Shown here one piece after another: positions 27,405 through 40,218 of a stretch of 64,000 nt of DNA. Source of the stretch: Aulostomus chinensis. Lineage: Eukaryota > Chordata > Actinopteri > Syngnathiformes > Aulostomidae. The notes beneath the pieces are model-generated. The model searched no databases. It was not told the DNA's origin and saw nothing but the letters and a program-made list of their open reading frames with translations. Position numbers and translations under genes: made by a program. Within the stretch, counting starts at the first letter, position 1; every line of letters starts with the position of its first letter. Where the stretch lies: NCBI GenBank assembly GCA_037954235.1, contig JBBMOA010000017.1, positions 26,421,527 through 26,485,526 of the forward strand, given 5' to 3'.

Positions 27405-30400
27405 GTGTGTTTTTCCAGCTGAAGGAGGTTGCTGGTGGTGTAACTTTCCTTTAAACCATTTATTTTTCTAATTGTTCACCTTTGGAACTAAATAAAAGTC
27501 TAATGGAAAACTAGACTCGGCTTAAACAGAAGAAATTTTCAACTTTTCAAATGCAAGTCACACAACAAAGGCGACACCCAAATGATTTAATGGAACGGTG
27601 CATTCACTGTTGACTCACCAAACACTCGCCGTCAATTACGAGGAAAAGGTCACACGCAGTTGTAAAAGTACCAAAGTACCAGATCCATATTAACTGGCTT
27701 CAGCACTGAATGTGCTCTACACCATGTACTACTGTACTCCTTCACTTCGATCAGAAGTAAATACAACGTTCTGCAGTGCTTTTAAAACTGAGAGACATTA
27801 AATGCCTCTCTCAGAGTTTGTTTGCATGTCAAGTACTCAGAAAGACAGATTTCCAGGGAGAACCGGCCTGAAACAAGTCTGCCAGTCTAGCGCCTGGCTG
27901 AGCTGCTCCTGACGCTCCTCGCCACGTGGTTTTGTTTTGGTTTGTTCTTTCAAAAGTGGATGTTAACTTCTCCAAAGGTTTGAACGGGAGGGACGTGCTC
28001 GGGGTCGTCGGCCTGCAGATGAACCGCGGATGTAGTTTCCCACCTGGATAAGTGACAAGATGGCGTTCATCTAGCAGACCTGTCGCACAGGCGCCGCCGA
28101 CCCACCGTCCGACAGAGTCAAACACTGGGAGCCAAACAGTGACTTTCCTCAAGTCTGGATAATTACAACACTTCCTGTCAGACTTTCTCCAACTGTGTAC
28201 GTTAGGTGGAGTACAACAGTAGCAGAGACGGACGGACACAGTGACTTTGAATGCAAATAACTTGAAGTGGTTTTTGCATTTTTTGTAAAAGTAAACCAGG
28301 AGATGAAAACACCTCACTTGAATAAACTCAGCTGTAGTCCAGCGTCCACTCACGTGACTGCACGGCCGTTTCCGCCGTCCTCTTCCTGGTTGTTGTCAAA
28401 CTTTGTCTTCGTCTCTGGAGAAACACCAACCTGTCCGACACTAGCTGGCACCAGAGAACTGGTCCGACTGGTCCCACTGACAGTCCCTCCTCCAGACCCC
28501 CCCACAGTACCTGGGAAACGTCTGGAGACCAGAACAATGAGCCCACCTGTTGTGTTCCGGGTTTTCTTCTTCTACGCTGTCTGTTAATGTCGCCTACACC
28601 GCCACCTGCTGATGGAAGTAGGCACTTCGTAACCTGCTTGAATGACTCACAACAGCTGGAATTCCATCTTCTCATTGTGGTATTTGTCAAATTCAATGGA
28701 ACCATGGCTGGTGCCGCCGGTACCGGAGGCAGCAGAACTGAACCTCCACCACATTCTGCCTTTTACCTTCTGAGCTTCACCTCCACACCCAGAAACTAAC
28801 TGACACACTGATTCCTCTTCGGTTTCATTTGTCCATTCAACATGATCCCGGTTTCTATCAATCCTGCTTTCTAGTAAGAGAGGGAGCACCAGAGCGGGGC
28901 AAGGGGGAGAGGGAGAGTCAAGTCGAGTTAGAAATTTAGCAAACAAAACCATTCAGATTTACAGGCTCATACTGGCGGAGTCTTGTTACAGGTGTATTTA
29001 CTCAGATGTTCCCTGATAAACTGCTCCCATATATTTTGTCACCAAGTTTAAGTTTGACTTTGGAACCTTAAATGTCCAGCAGCCATTTCCTTGTTGGACC
29101 TTCTCAAAGAGTCAATCAGGTCAGTTTCATGACAGGAGAACCTTGCCCGTGTTCCGGGACCATGGAACCTCTCTGGTTCTGCTACTGATCCCCATCTGTT
29201 TTTCAACTCTTTGATCCATCTGAGTTGGCAGTTCTACTACAAATACTTCTACACTCTAAACTGGTTGCAGTTTTTCAAATATATTTAAAAGAAATCAGTT
29301 CTCCATTTCCCCTCCAGTTGGTGATCGACTTTACCCAGAGAGACCAGGGCACTCCAGCTGCTATTTCCTGCTTCTGTCCAGATGTTCTGTCCAGCTCAGG
29401 TGTTTCACTGGTCAAACATGGTGAACACCTGCAGGAGCACGAGCAGGCTACTGGAGCTGTCCACCAGGAGCGTGGGGCCGCGCTCAGGGCCGCAGAGGCT
29501 AAATTCACCTCACCTCATCTCTACATTGACAAATATGCAGGGACACAAAAAGCAGGGCACTCGGCAGCCATTACCCAGGCCCGTGTTATGAGCTGTACTT
29601 CCCAGACTGCCTCCCAGCAGCCCCCGGAGAGCAGGCGTGAACTGGGTGGATCCAGCAGTGGGACGAGTGCGTAGGTGGAGATGCCGTAGAATTTACTATT
29701 ACTCACATGTTCAGAGGAGAGCTGGTCCTTCAGAGCTCTGGAAACATGGCGGCGTGACGGCCAACAAGTCAAGATGCACGACCGACACACATCAGATATT
29801 TCCGTTTAACCCTCCGAATCCAAAACCGGCACGCAGTTTTGAAAGTTGGGAATTTTAAATTTTTAGCATTTATAGCTAGAAGCTGTAAACACACAAGTGC
29901 CATGGGATTCTCACCTTTCTGACAGTCCTCGCATCAGTCGTGGGAGATACGCCACCATCAAAAAAAACAAAAAATCTGCTTGAAATCCTAATCGTTCATC
30001 AGAATTACTTGGATGTTCGAGGTTGAAGTACACAAGACTCAAACACGAGGAGCCATGAGCATCAACACAACCAATCAATTTACAGTTGGTTTATACTTCA
30101 TGATGGATTTTTACATTAATCAAATATTTTGAATGATTTTAGGCTGAAGCACTTCTGACATCTGAAGATTACGATGTTGCATCTCTGACTCCTGGCCGTA
30201 GGAGGCAGTGGGTCTGCAACTGGCTGCTCTCTTATTAAGTTGGGGTTTGAAGCTTTTCCAGACAGTCAAATAGCAGTTTTTACATCTCAAGTTTGCTGTC
30301 TGTTTCACCAGGAGTATGTGTTGTACATCTGTTTGTATTTTACCAACCTCGACTGGTAAATAGTCCAGTTTGTTCTTGATCCTGATTAGGACTGAAACAG

Positions 30401-30499
30401 TCTTGACTTGGTCTCCTCGGTCTGGTCTTGGTTTCGGTCTGTTTGTGTGACATTTCTGTGTTTCTATCTTATACTCAGTCTGTCTTCTTTTTTTGCAGT

Positions 30500-31080
30500 A
30501 TCTCTACATTCACTCAAGTCATTTCATGACAGTCAGAAGAATCTCCTCAGTTTGCCATATTTTCAACACATTGGTCCATGAGTGTCTGCATGGCAGCCAG
30601 AGATGTTGGTGCTCAGACGGCTGCACAACTTTGAGAAGCTGCAGCACCTCGCCGGGTCCGTTTGACTCCACGCTGGGCGGTGCCAACGGTTGGTGCCTCT
30701 CATCCAAATGCAGAAGCTTTAGCAGAAGAGATGGATTCCCCTCTGACTGGCAGAGGAACCCGAGCAGCTCACTGGGTCACAAGAAGTACATTTGGAAATG
30801 ACTCATCTGACAGTTCAGTCGTATGTATTTTTCCTCTCTGGACCTGACAGACACCACAAGGCTCTTTGTTTTCCTGCCCTGGCCCCGGAGCACGGATGCC
30901 CAGTGCCAGATGAGTGACTCCATCATGACTGCAAACGTATCTCAGAGCAGTGAAGGATGGAACCAGTGGGTGTTTGGAAAATGTCCCTCAGGACATGAAA
31001 TATGCTCTTAACAGTTGTGCAACCGTCCTGCTGTAGGCGCTCTCAGCGTGTTCCACTGATAATAAAATCTGATTTGGATG
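30500..31080 (+). other. Possible terminal exon of a non-coding transcript
   Basis: A strong acceptor-like sequence, CTTCTTTTTTTGCAG, ends at 30499. AATAAAATCTG with AATAAA at 31061-31066 lies about 560 bp downstream, and the stretch between is repeat-free. A 102-codon frame starts at 30493, but its product has no recognised domain and the other frames are broken. It could be the last exon of a long non-coding RNA or an old pseudogene. Both signals occur often by chance. Confidence 0.2.
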
Positions 31081-31306
31081 CAGTAGCGTAATGTTTGGTG
31101 GTTTATCTCATTTCCCAGGAGTTATTCTCTCTCTACAAAAAAGCCAAAACCTCTCATTAATAATCTGTTCTGGTTTCTGTGAGTTCTGCCCTTAAAGGGT
31201 TTTGGTTTGTGGAGGGGCCAAGTTCTGAGCTACCAAACCCCCTGAAAAATGTAAATTAACTGACATGAGTAGCCGTGTCCTGTGAGAACCCTTGTAGATG
31301 TGGTGA

Positions 31307-31307
<1 letters not shown>

Positions 31308-31338
<31 letters not shown>
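31308..31338. repeat. (AC)n microsatellite
   Basis: About 15 AC units. Confidence 0.98.
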
Positions 31339-31341
<3 letters not shown>

Positions 31342-33149
31342 TATAGATCGATGGATATGAATTGTATTTGTTTATAAGTAAGATACTAAGCAAACAGGCA
31401 GCAGAGACAGTGGCACACCGACAAAAGGCTTTTTAACTGAACGGTGTAGTTGCTTCCTATCTGGGTTTCAACCTTCCAAGGGAAAAATCCAAGCACATCT
31501 GGTTTAGTGTCATCAATAAAGCCAATAAAAACTTAAATTTAGTCTATTGTACACATCTAAAAATCTCCCCAAAAAATACACACCTCTGTGTAAAACCATG
31601 CTGATTGTCTGTCGTCAGATGTTCATATATGCAATAATTCCCTCCAGAACTGTGGAAATGACGCTGGTGACTTCTTGTTTTGTTTGTTCTGTTTATTCTG
31701 ATTATGTAAATAGAACAAGGCTTCCTGACTGCCATCAAACTAATTTTTTCCCAACAACATAGAAATGAAAATTGAGGAAGCAAAATAATGAGACACTGAA
31801 AATCAGAAAATAAACGACATATTGGTCTTAGCCTATAACACGATATTTTCATGGATAATGGAAATCTTTCATCGTTTCCTTTGACAAATGTGCAGATATG
31901 GAGCTTAATTACCATTCAGTCAAACCTAAAATCTCCCCATGAATGACATTTTGTCACTGTATCACAAAGGTGTGACGAATAGCTTCTCTTTTGCAGCTGG
32001 TCAAACGATTCCCACCTACGGCCGCAGCCATGAATGTCAGCTGTCACGCAGTGTTTTTCCTCTCATCTCTGATTAATAGCATTAACCAGTAGCTGGCCTC
32101 CTGCAGCAGTGGACGCATGAGAGTCCAGAGGCACTTCCAACATGTTTGGACTCCTCAGTCGAGACAAAGACGAGCGGGCAGGAAGCTGCAAGGTTTATGG
32201 GAAATGCGATCATCTGGGAGTCGTGAGCACTAAAAATATCACCAGCGAAAGTGAAATTAAGACGTATATTTCTCATGAGAGCTGCGTAGGACGATGGAAG
32301 ATGAAAAGTTAAGAGCGGAAAACACCAAGCAATGCCTTCTTGTCACAAGTTCACCTGCTTTTCTATTTTAATGACATGGAATGCACAAACTCAGATTATC
32401 TTGATGTGATCATTTTTTGCTGTAAGCTAACAATATCATTTGGACTTGTTAGCTTTGAGCTAACGTTATCTTTTCGGTTCTATTTCTCATCAACACGCAG
32501 TCTACTGTATGTCTCTTGAAAGAGTCAGCACAGTTGGATATCGGAAGTGGTTTTTCCTTTTAGAATACTTGAGGTGACAAGACTGGACAATCGGCTTCCT
32601 CCAGGTATTTTGAATTTGAGACGTCTGTCGTAGGAGCGGACGGGCAGGAAGGAGGTGATGAGCTACGCCACTGGCAGCTCCAAGACCATCTGCACTCAGA
32701 GGATCACGTTTGTTTTTGATGACGAGATGAGCAATGCCGTCCATCGGTCCACACTTTCCTCCATCGCTAGTTGTCAATATAGAAGAAATATGATGGTCCC
32801 TGTAGTCTGATACCTGGAGTGGATATGGTGGCGCTGGACCTCCACTGTTAGAAATGTCTACTTGAACAGGACCTTGCACTCGTTTTTACCACAGCCAGCA
32901 GTGGCAACAGGAAGTTAAGAGAAGAACATTTGAGTCTCGTCAACAGCTGCTACCATCAGGAAGTGGAGTCAGAGGAGTGAACATGGCGGCGTCTCAGGAG
33001 TGCTACGTGGGTTTTAGACTCGTCTCATTGATTGCTTTTCTCATTAGTTTTGCTAAAAGTTGCACCAGACGCTGTTTGCCTGAGCTTAACTCTCCCATCA
33101 CCGTGAACCAGATGTTCCCACTGTAACAGAGAGCGGAAAGGTCCATACT

Positions 33150-33340
33150 TAGCTCATGAGAAACCTGACTCTAATAAGTGCATTAGCATGACACTGCCAT
33201 TATTTCATTCTTGTGCATTTTGTAATGCCCCGTGGGCCGACTGCACCCCATCAAAGACCGAGGCAGCTCGCTGGTCCAGCTGGCGGCCGGCCCAGTTGCC
33301 TCCTCATCACATCCTGATGTGGGAAAGCTGACAAACGGGA
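33150..33340. promoter_or_regulatory. Candidate conserved non-coding segment
   Basis: Repeat-free sequence with CTAATAAGTGCATTAGCATG and CCCATCAAAGACCG (TCF/LEF-like). Composition and motifs are the only evidence. Confidence 0.2.
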
Positions 33341-35097
33341 CTGCGGGACTCCAGGAGTCTTAATGTGGAGTCCTCAGGGAATTCTGACGTCCACGGACAA
33401 GTTTATTACTGTGACCTCCGTGGATGCTTGCCTTTTTTTTATAATCATGGTTCAGAAAAAGTACACCAAATTGAAATAAAGCACATAAAATATCTTCAAA
33501 TGCAATACAGAATTTTATTGTACAGCAGTTTATCAAGTTTCCTACAACACGTGTTTCATATTTGTTGTTATTTTGGCTTTACTTTAAATTGGTTTTGACG
33601 TAGTTTACACAGTAGTGTGGCAGAACACATGTCAACACAAATGCACTCAAGAGGATCCAACTACACGGTAGAGAACCAACAAATACATGTACCTACAACA
33701 TACGTGCTGCATGGGCACCTGCATGGTGGCTGCTCTGTCTCATCATAGAGAGATGAGAGTCCTGCTTTACTCACCACTGTATAGGAGTCAAAGACATGTC
33801 AGGGTTATTAATGTCTAATATTTTGTTTTCTGCGTCCTGGTGTCTTTCTGACGGCCGTAGCCTCAAGCCATGAAAAAGTCAGCGTTGCCTCAAGAGATTT
33901 CGTACACAAACACATACCACTTTTAAGGACATGTGTCATGTCTGCATATTTCTAGTTTTCCACGTGTCATTTAATGTGTCATAGATTTGCATTGTGAAGA
34001 GCTGGTTTTCACGCACGCGTGCAGCTGCATCATCAGCGGCCATTGTTTCCAATATGGTGGCCAAGATACAAACAACTTGATGTCACAAACAAAGCGATCA
34101 CTGAAGCATGTTTCTGAAGACCTTCATATTTCACTCCGAGGTCAGATTCACATCATGTGACTAATAACGATCCTGCAAGTGTAGTTGGGTCCATTTTGCA
34201 GCTCTGGATGACCACAATGAGCAGACATGTTCTCGACTGATGTCACAGTGGAACTAGACTGCAATGTTGATCTGGGAAGGGCAGCAGAAATATCATTTTC
34301 CCATAACCTCATTTTACTTGTAGCTTTACTCCGATGGTTATGCCACACTGACACTCAGGAGTCAGTGGATTGTTATTCAGGACCAGAACAGGGTGGACAA
34401 GGTCCTGGCCTTTGACTGTTACTGAAGATCGCTAATAACAGAGAATGAGACAAGATGAGTGGCCAGCGGCTGGATGGATCCCGCCAGTAAACCCCCTGAA
34501 TCCTCTTTCCGACACCAGCACCAGTGAGGCTGCCAGACTCCCTGAAGATACTCAGTTCTCTGAAACGTGGAAGATCCCAAGTCCCGTTTTAAAAGACAAA
34601 AATACCTTTTGTGTTTGTCACCACCCAACAGCTGGCACCTTTTAAATACGTGTTGTGCTGTTGTTTGGGTTTATTTCTTGCCAGCGGTCAGGCTTTCCCG
34701 TGCCAAGGTTACACATACTCCTCCCACCACAGCTCTGACCTCTGACCTCGGCTGTGGCATAACAAGCTCTGTGCCACTGTCCTCCTGGCTGGAGTCAGCG
34801 CCTGGCAATGGCTGGACCAGCTGAGCCAAGAAAACACAACCCCCTCAGTCACTACACTCACACGCACACTCACACTCACACCAGTGCATGATGCATGTCC
34901 AGTGCCAGCTGTCACAGGTGGTTCTGTGGGTGGTTTTTGATGCTGCAGCTTTGCTCCAAGGCCCCACAGACATGCGAGCAGTCCTCCTCCACAGCTTCTT
35001 CCTCCACAAATCTCTCCAGCTGTAGTCGGAGCCATGACAGCAGGGCTGGTGGAGCTCCCAGAGAAAGACATGATGATGATCTCCTGCATTCCTCCAT

Positions 35098-35123
35098 GAG
35101 AGAGAGAGAGAGAGAGAGAGAGA
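35098..35123. repeat. (GA)n microsatellite
   Basis: About 13 AG units. Confidence 0.97.
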
Positions 35124-38100
35124 ATGCCACGTTTTATCCCACTTGAGCAAACACCTGAGACAACAGGAGGATTCACTCTGTCTCCGATCAGCAGGTACGT
35201 TATCATGTCAACGCTGGTGCATGAATGTCAGACACCCAGTTGCTTTATTTCCAAAAATCGGAGAGATTCATGTTTCCACCGCACAGGAGATTCCCGTTTC
35301 ACAGGAATGCACCCCCTGCTCCACAGTATGGACCACATGACCATCCTGAGGTGGTTCGATTCTCCGTGTCTCGATCCAGTTCACCAGAGGAGGCAAACGG
35401 TGACCTCCCTTGTACATTAGAAGAACCCCTGGGTTCTGCAGTCAGGGTTCCCCTCAGGAGAGTAACGCCACACAGGTCCGTGTCGGGGCTCCCTCACGCT
35501 GGCTGGGCTGTGAGAGTTAAACGTAGCAGGAGGGAAATGGAAGAATTCTCTGGTCCTCTTTGCCCTGCTGCTGACAAGCAGACGTGGCACGGGAAAGATG
35601 GACGCCGTGACAGCAGGGACCGTCTCCCACTCAGTTCTTTATTATTTCTGCACTCAAAACAGCGACCTGAGTAGCTCGCTAGCTGTAAGGGTGGTGTTTC
35701 CTCTGACTCTCTGGCTGCGGTCGCACAGCAGAAGAGATGTGGGCCAGCAGGTGTGAGGAGGAGGGGTGGGATGCGGCATCCTGCAGCGGTGCCTGGTATC
35801 CAGGTGTGACAGTGTTACATGTGGACGTTTGACTCGTCTCACCTCATGAGATTCCCTTGGTAGCAGCATGGGATCACTCATTCATCCGGAAGCAGCTGCA
35901 GTGTGCAGCAATCAGCACATGCGAGTCCATTGATGCTTTGGCCTGATGCGCTCATGCCAGGCCGGCTCATTCCTTTCACCTTGGGGTGAGTGGACATCAG
36001 GTCGATCTGCACGGTACTGAGAGGCATCTCTCTGCTGATGGAACAGTCCTTCGTGACTAGAACTCTGCTTGAAGTTGATGGTGTCACTCCTTGTATGCGT
36101 TGGACTGCTCCTGCTCCCTGGTAGTGCTCCGTCGACCCAGCAATTAAAGCTCTTTGTAGTGTTTGGATGGAGTTAAAATCAAGCCAAACAAGTTAACTTG
36201 TGAATTGTCAATAAGTTCTCCAACCTGGCAAAATAATAATTGTTCATTATTCATCAGTCTGTTCCACTGAGATGATGTGGGGAACTCATAACTTCACTAA
36301 ACATTTCCATGGTAACAGTGTGCTCCACCAATCAGAGGTGTTGCTGTTCCACCGTAGGATTATGGGTCGTGTTGCGATTCTCAACAATCTGATTTCCTTC
36401 AGTCTAATCAGCTCCAGGAGCATACACATTTATCAGCAACCTCAGATGGTTCTGACACCATGAATGATGTACGGAGGGGACAAGAACCTCACCGTTGAGC
36501 TCCAGAGCGAAGGAACCCTTCAAAACAGCTCCCTAAACACACATGAGCTTCAGCGCAGGTGGGACAGGTTGGGAGGTCACGGTTCTGTCATGAATGTGTC
36601 AGGAAAGATGACTAAGCCCAAACACCAGAGATCTCTAGAAAGAAGAACGACACTGGAATGGTGAATAAGCACATGCGCACGTGAAAGGAGAACTTCATAA
36701 CAAACAGTATGTGAGGCTTATTTGCTCTGCCGCTTGTTTGCTGACTCTGCCTTTCCTCCTGTGCGGCCTTAAGCTCACATTCCCATCCAGCCAGGACTCA
36801 TCCTGTGGTGCTCAGAGACCAGCCAAAGGAGCCTTGCCCTTGTTTCCACAGTAGTCTGAACATTTACTGATCCCTGCGCAGGAAGGAGGGATCTCAAGGT
36901 GAGCGATTCATGCCCCGTACGTCCAGTAACGGGAGGCTACATTCTGGAGGTGGTTGAAGGCTTCCTGTCGGCTGACAGACAGCTCTGCAAGGTAGGACAG
37001 AGTACAAAGCAGAGTTCAGGGAGAGAAGATAGGCCTATCCAAAAAACTCCCACATCGAAGTGTTTTCTCTGAAAACCTCTGAGACACTTGAGATAAGTTT
37101 TCACCCTGAGATGCTTCACAATGTCTTCGCTGTGCTTCCCCCTCAGCTCAGGGAGCAGTGGCTGCAGGGAACTCCGCGACCTTCGGTGGTGGGTGGTGGA
37201 CAGTGGAGGCGCAGTAATGCGCAGGAAAAGCATCCCCAGAATCCTTTGGTGGCTGCCAAAGTTAACATACACCAGGGGATTCAGTATCAAAGTATCCAAT
37301 ATTTGGCTCCACAAACACAATAGCCACTAGGAAAACACAAGCCAAGGAGTTCCCTGCTGCCTATTTAAATAGAAAACGTTTAATTATGAACATTTGGGAA
37401 ATCAAACTGCTCTGCCTTGGGTACTTTGCACCAGACTCCCTCCCGCTTCTGAAAGCATAGCTTGAAGTCTTTCACCAACATCAAAACTACACACGGTTTC
37501 ACCATTGTCTTCCCGCTCTGCTGGGCAGCGTTTCTTCATTTCAGCCTCATTTATGTAGTGAAGAAGATGAAGAAGAGCCTGTTGAAAGAACCGCCGTTTA
37601 GAACTCCAACCCACAGCTGGTATGATGTTATTTGTTCACTCGGGACATTTCTGATATCTGATCCTTTATGTGGGATTTGATAGCCCCCCAGAATATTTTT
37701 TACAGTTCCCTCCCTCAACATCCAAAAGGTTTCTCAGTCCCATCGCCTGAGGCTCTTCCAGCTAATCAGTAAAGGCCGAACGCTAATCTGGAATATCAAG
37801 GAAAGGTTAGAATATTATCCCATAATGACGGAGACGAGCCTCCACTCAGGAGTGTCACCAGTATCACAAGTCTCATGTCTGCAGGGTTCTCAGCCAAACC
37901 AGGTAACAGTTACTCCCAAAGTAGGTGGCGGTGCTTAAGTGTCCTCTCACCTTGTGGAGGTGCGTTCCCTCACCAATCATCAAGTCAGGCATTCCTAACC
38001 AGATCGAAGCCCTCAGCTCGCATCTGCTCCGGAGGGCTGTTATTCCATCTCCATGCTCATTTCCTCCTCCGCCAGGTGAGCCGTGTTACTGCTGTTCCTC

Positions 38101-38199
38101 TCGACTGAAACCTCAAACACACAAATTCATCACTGATTTACAATTTACAGCGACACAATTAATCATCATGTTTAGGAAGGCTCGTGTAAAGTTGAGCAC

Positions 38200-38380
38200 C
38201 CCCATGACGATGCAGAGCAAATCAATCTTATGAGTGTATTTAGAAGGTTCAAGAGTATTCAATTTAAATGGTATTAGCAATAATAATAAACGATGTCATA
38301 ATTTTGAATCCAAAATTGCAACTGCCTCCATTTCCTGTGACAGGAGATCGATCATTATATCTTCAAAGGTTCTCGATGTT
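38200..38380. promoter_or_regulatory. Candidate conserved non-coding segment
   Basis: AT-rich, repeat-free sequence with CAAATCAATC, CAATTTAAATGG and AATAATAAACGATG (forkhead/homeodomain-like). Conservation is not tested. Confidence 0.2.
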
Positions 38381-39842
38381 GGCACGTGCAACATGAGGTT
38401 CATGGTGCCCTGAGCAGACGACGGCAAAACCCTGGAAATGTTTGATGCCTTTGAATTTTAGCTGTGACGTACTTCACTTGTTGTTACTGGCATCAGTCTT
38501 CAGATTAAAGTTCCCAAATCTGCATGCGTACCCTGACTGCAAAAAATGCTCATTGGCAATCAATAATCAATCGCCATGCTTTCATAAAGCACATTTTTGG
38601 TGATTTTCTGTAAATGCCACAAAAGCAGAAATGTCAGTTGCAGTCCGTGGTACCAGAGGGGAACTACATGGTGTCCCCCGAGAGACCCTGAGGCCCGAGG
38701 CCCTGCTCCTCCTTCACGCAAGCAAAACCACCAGCCGACTGCAGGAGAGCGAGCTGCTGCGCCTCGCCCGCGAGGTCATGCCCGCCATACCTTCCACCTG
38801 GAAAATGGGCCAGGAATGGATTACTGCTCCCAAACGTACTACTGTTACAGGTTGTGTAACTTATTAATATCAGACTTATTCCCACTGATTGATGAATGAT
38901 TTCCCCTCTTAGATGAGAACATTCAACATCCCCTCTCAGAGACGAGTGAAGTGTTCAAGCTTCTGGCACTTGGAATGAACCTCTGCAGACAACAGTCAAG
39001 GCGAAGTGTAGCTTTACCCTGGAGGACTGATGTTTCCTCAGCAGTGTGGTATCAATTCTTTATCTCTGAGCCATAAAAAGGGGGATTAAGTCTTGGAGGT
39101 GTGCCAGGTTCTGGGTGAGGGCGTCGAGAGCAGAACTCACTGCAGCGTCAGTGATTGATCTGCAGACTGGAGCCAGCTGGGCAATTTCTGTTGAATATAT
39201 TCAAGTAGAAGTTGGCTGCCTTCAGAAGTTTTTCCTTCTCCTTCTATTTTCTTGCTCCATCTTAGATTCCAGTGGTTTTTCAGCTTGGTGTAAGTAGTTT
39301 GGTATCTTCTTATGTCACATTCCTGTTCAGCTTGTTCATGGACTGCTCGCCTGTTGTTACATTGCCGATAATTCAGTTTTCACATTTATCAATCAGCTGT
39401 CAATGTCAGACCTTTTACTATCAGAGAATGTTGAGGTTTTACCTTTGAAATGAAGAGAACAGTTTCAAGTGTTCTCCAGAGAACGAGGAGGCCTTGCTCC
39501 TGCAGCTTTGCTTCTGTCCGTCTACAACATGGATCTTTGTTGGAATGATTGAGGCTAAACTCATGATCAGTGTGAAGAGTGCAAAACTCAAGGATGTGAG
39601 CAGGAGGAACCAAACTGAACAGATGAACCAGTAGTGACAGAAGCTGTTCACCAAACTAAAATACAAACTAGAGAGTATGAGAATTAGAACAAGTATCCAG
39701 TACTAAGTAATACTGTGCTTGTGCCGAGGCCGAGTAACAACGGAGCAACCACGCGATCTGATCAAAAACATCTGAAGCTTCGTCTGGTGCTTTTTAAAGT
39801 TTTAATAAAGGTTGTAACTTCTGACCAATCTCTGACGTCTTG

Positions 39843-40218
39843 AAACCCATCCATCCATCTATCCATCCCTCCCTCTATCATCCCTCCATGTTCCCCCTCT
39901 CCTCCTGTTCAGGGTGGTGGGGGTGGAGCCTATCCCAGCAGCCTTCCCCCTGGACAGGTCACCAGTCCATGGCAGGGCCAACACATAGAGACAGACAACC
40001 ATTGGCTCTCCCAGCCACGCCTACGGTCAATTTAGAGTCTGGATTAACCTGGTCCCTCTTGATGTCTTTGGACTGTGGAGGAAGCTGGAGTACCAGAGAG
40101 AACCCAGCAGGAACAGGGAGAACATGGAGACTCACCCAGAAAGACCCCGTGCTGCAGCCGGGGCTCCACCACAACCTTCTTGCTGGGGGGCCACAGGGAG
40201 GACCACTGCTCCACCCTG
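39843..40218 (-). mobile_element. Dispersed teleost retroposon tail, copy 2 (inverted)
   Basis: This is the reverse complement of copy 1 at 451-828, with nearly the same sequence throughout. The ATCC-type tail (39848-39892, CCATCCATCCATCTATCCAT then CCCTCC) is only about 50 bp long, against 1.1 kb in copy 1, and the 45-bp internal duplication is absent. The plus-strand frame of 151 codons across it is not a gene. Confidence 0.75.

Larger units (their letters stand above)
25101..30480. other. Intergenic, no gene seen
   Basis: Contains an imperfect CCTGTCC/CCTGTAC repeat patch (26761-26880) and (TG)n at 27349-27402. The segment 25440-25990 is AT-rich and low in repeats. Open frames of up to 174 codons (27829-28353, minus) carry no recognised motif. 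Confidence 0.55.
31081..39842. other. Intergenic, no gene seen
   Basis: Mixed unique sequence with (AC)n at 31308-31338 and (GA)n at 35098-35123. Several repeat-free segments carry homeodomain-like cores (32000-32140, 33150-33340, 38200-38380). A minus-strand stretch at 37230-37320 resembles a seventh membrane segment of a G-protein-coupled receptor but does not extend to a gene. Confidence 0.5.
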
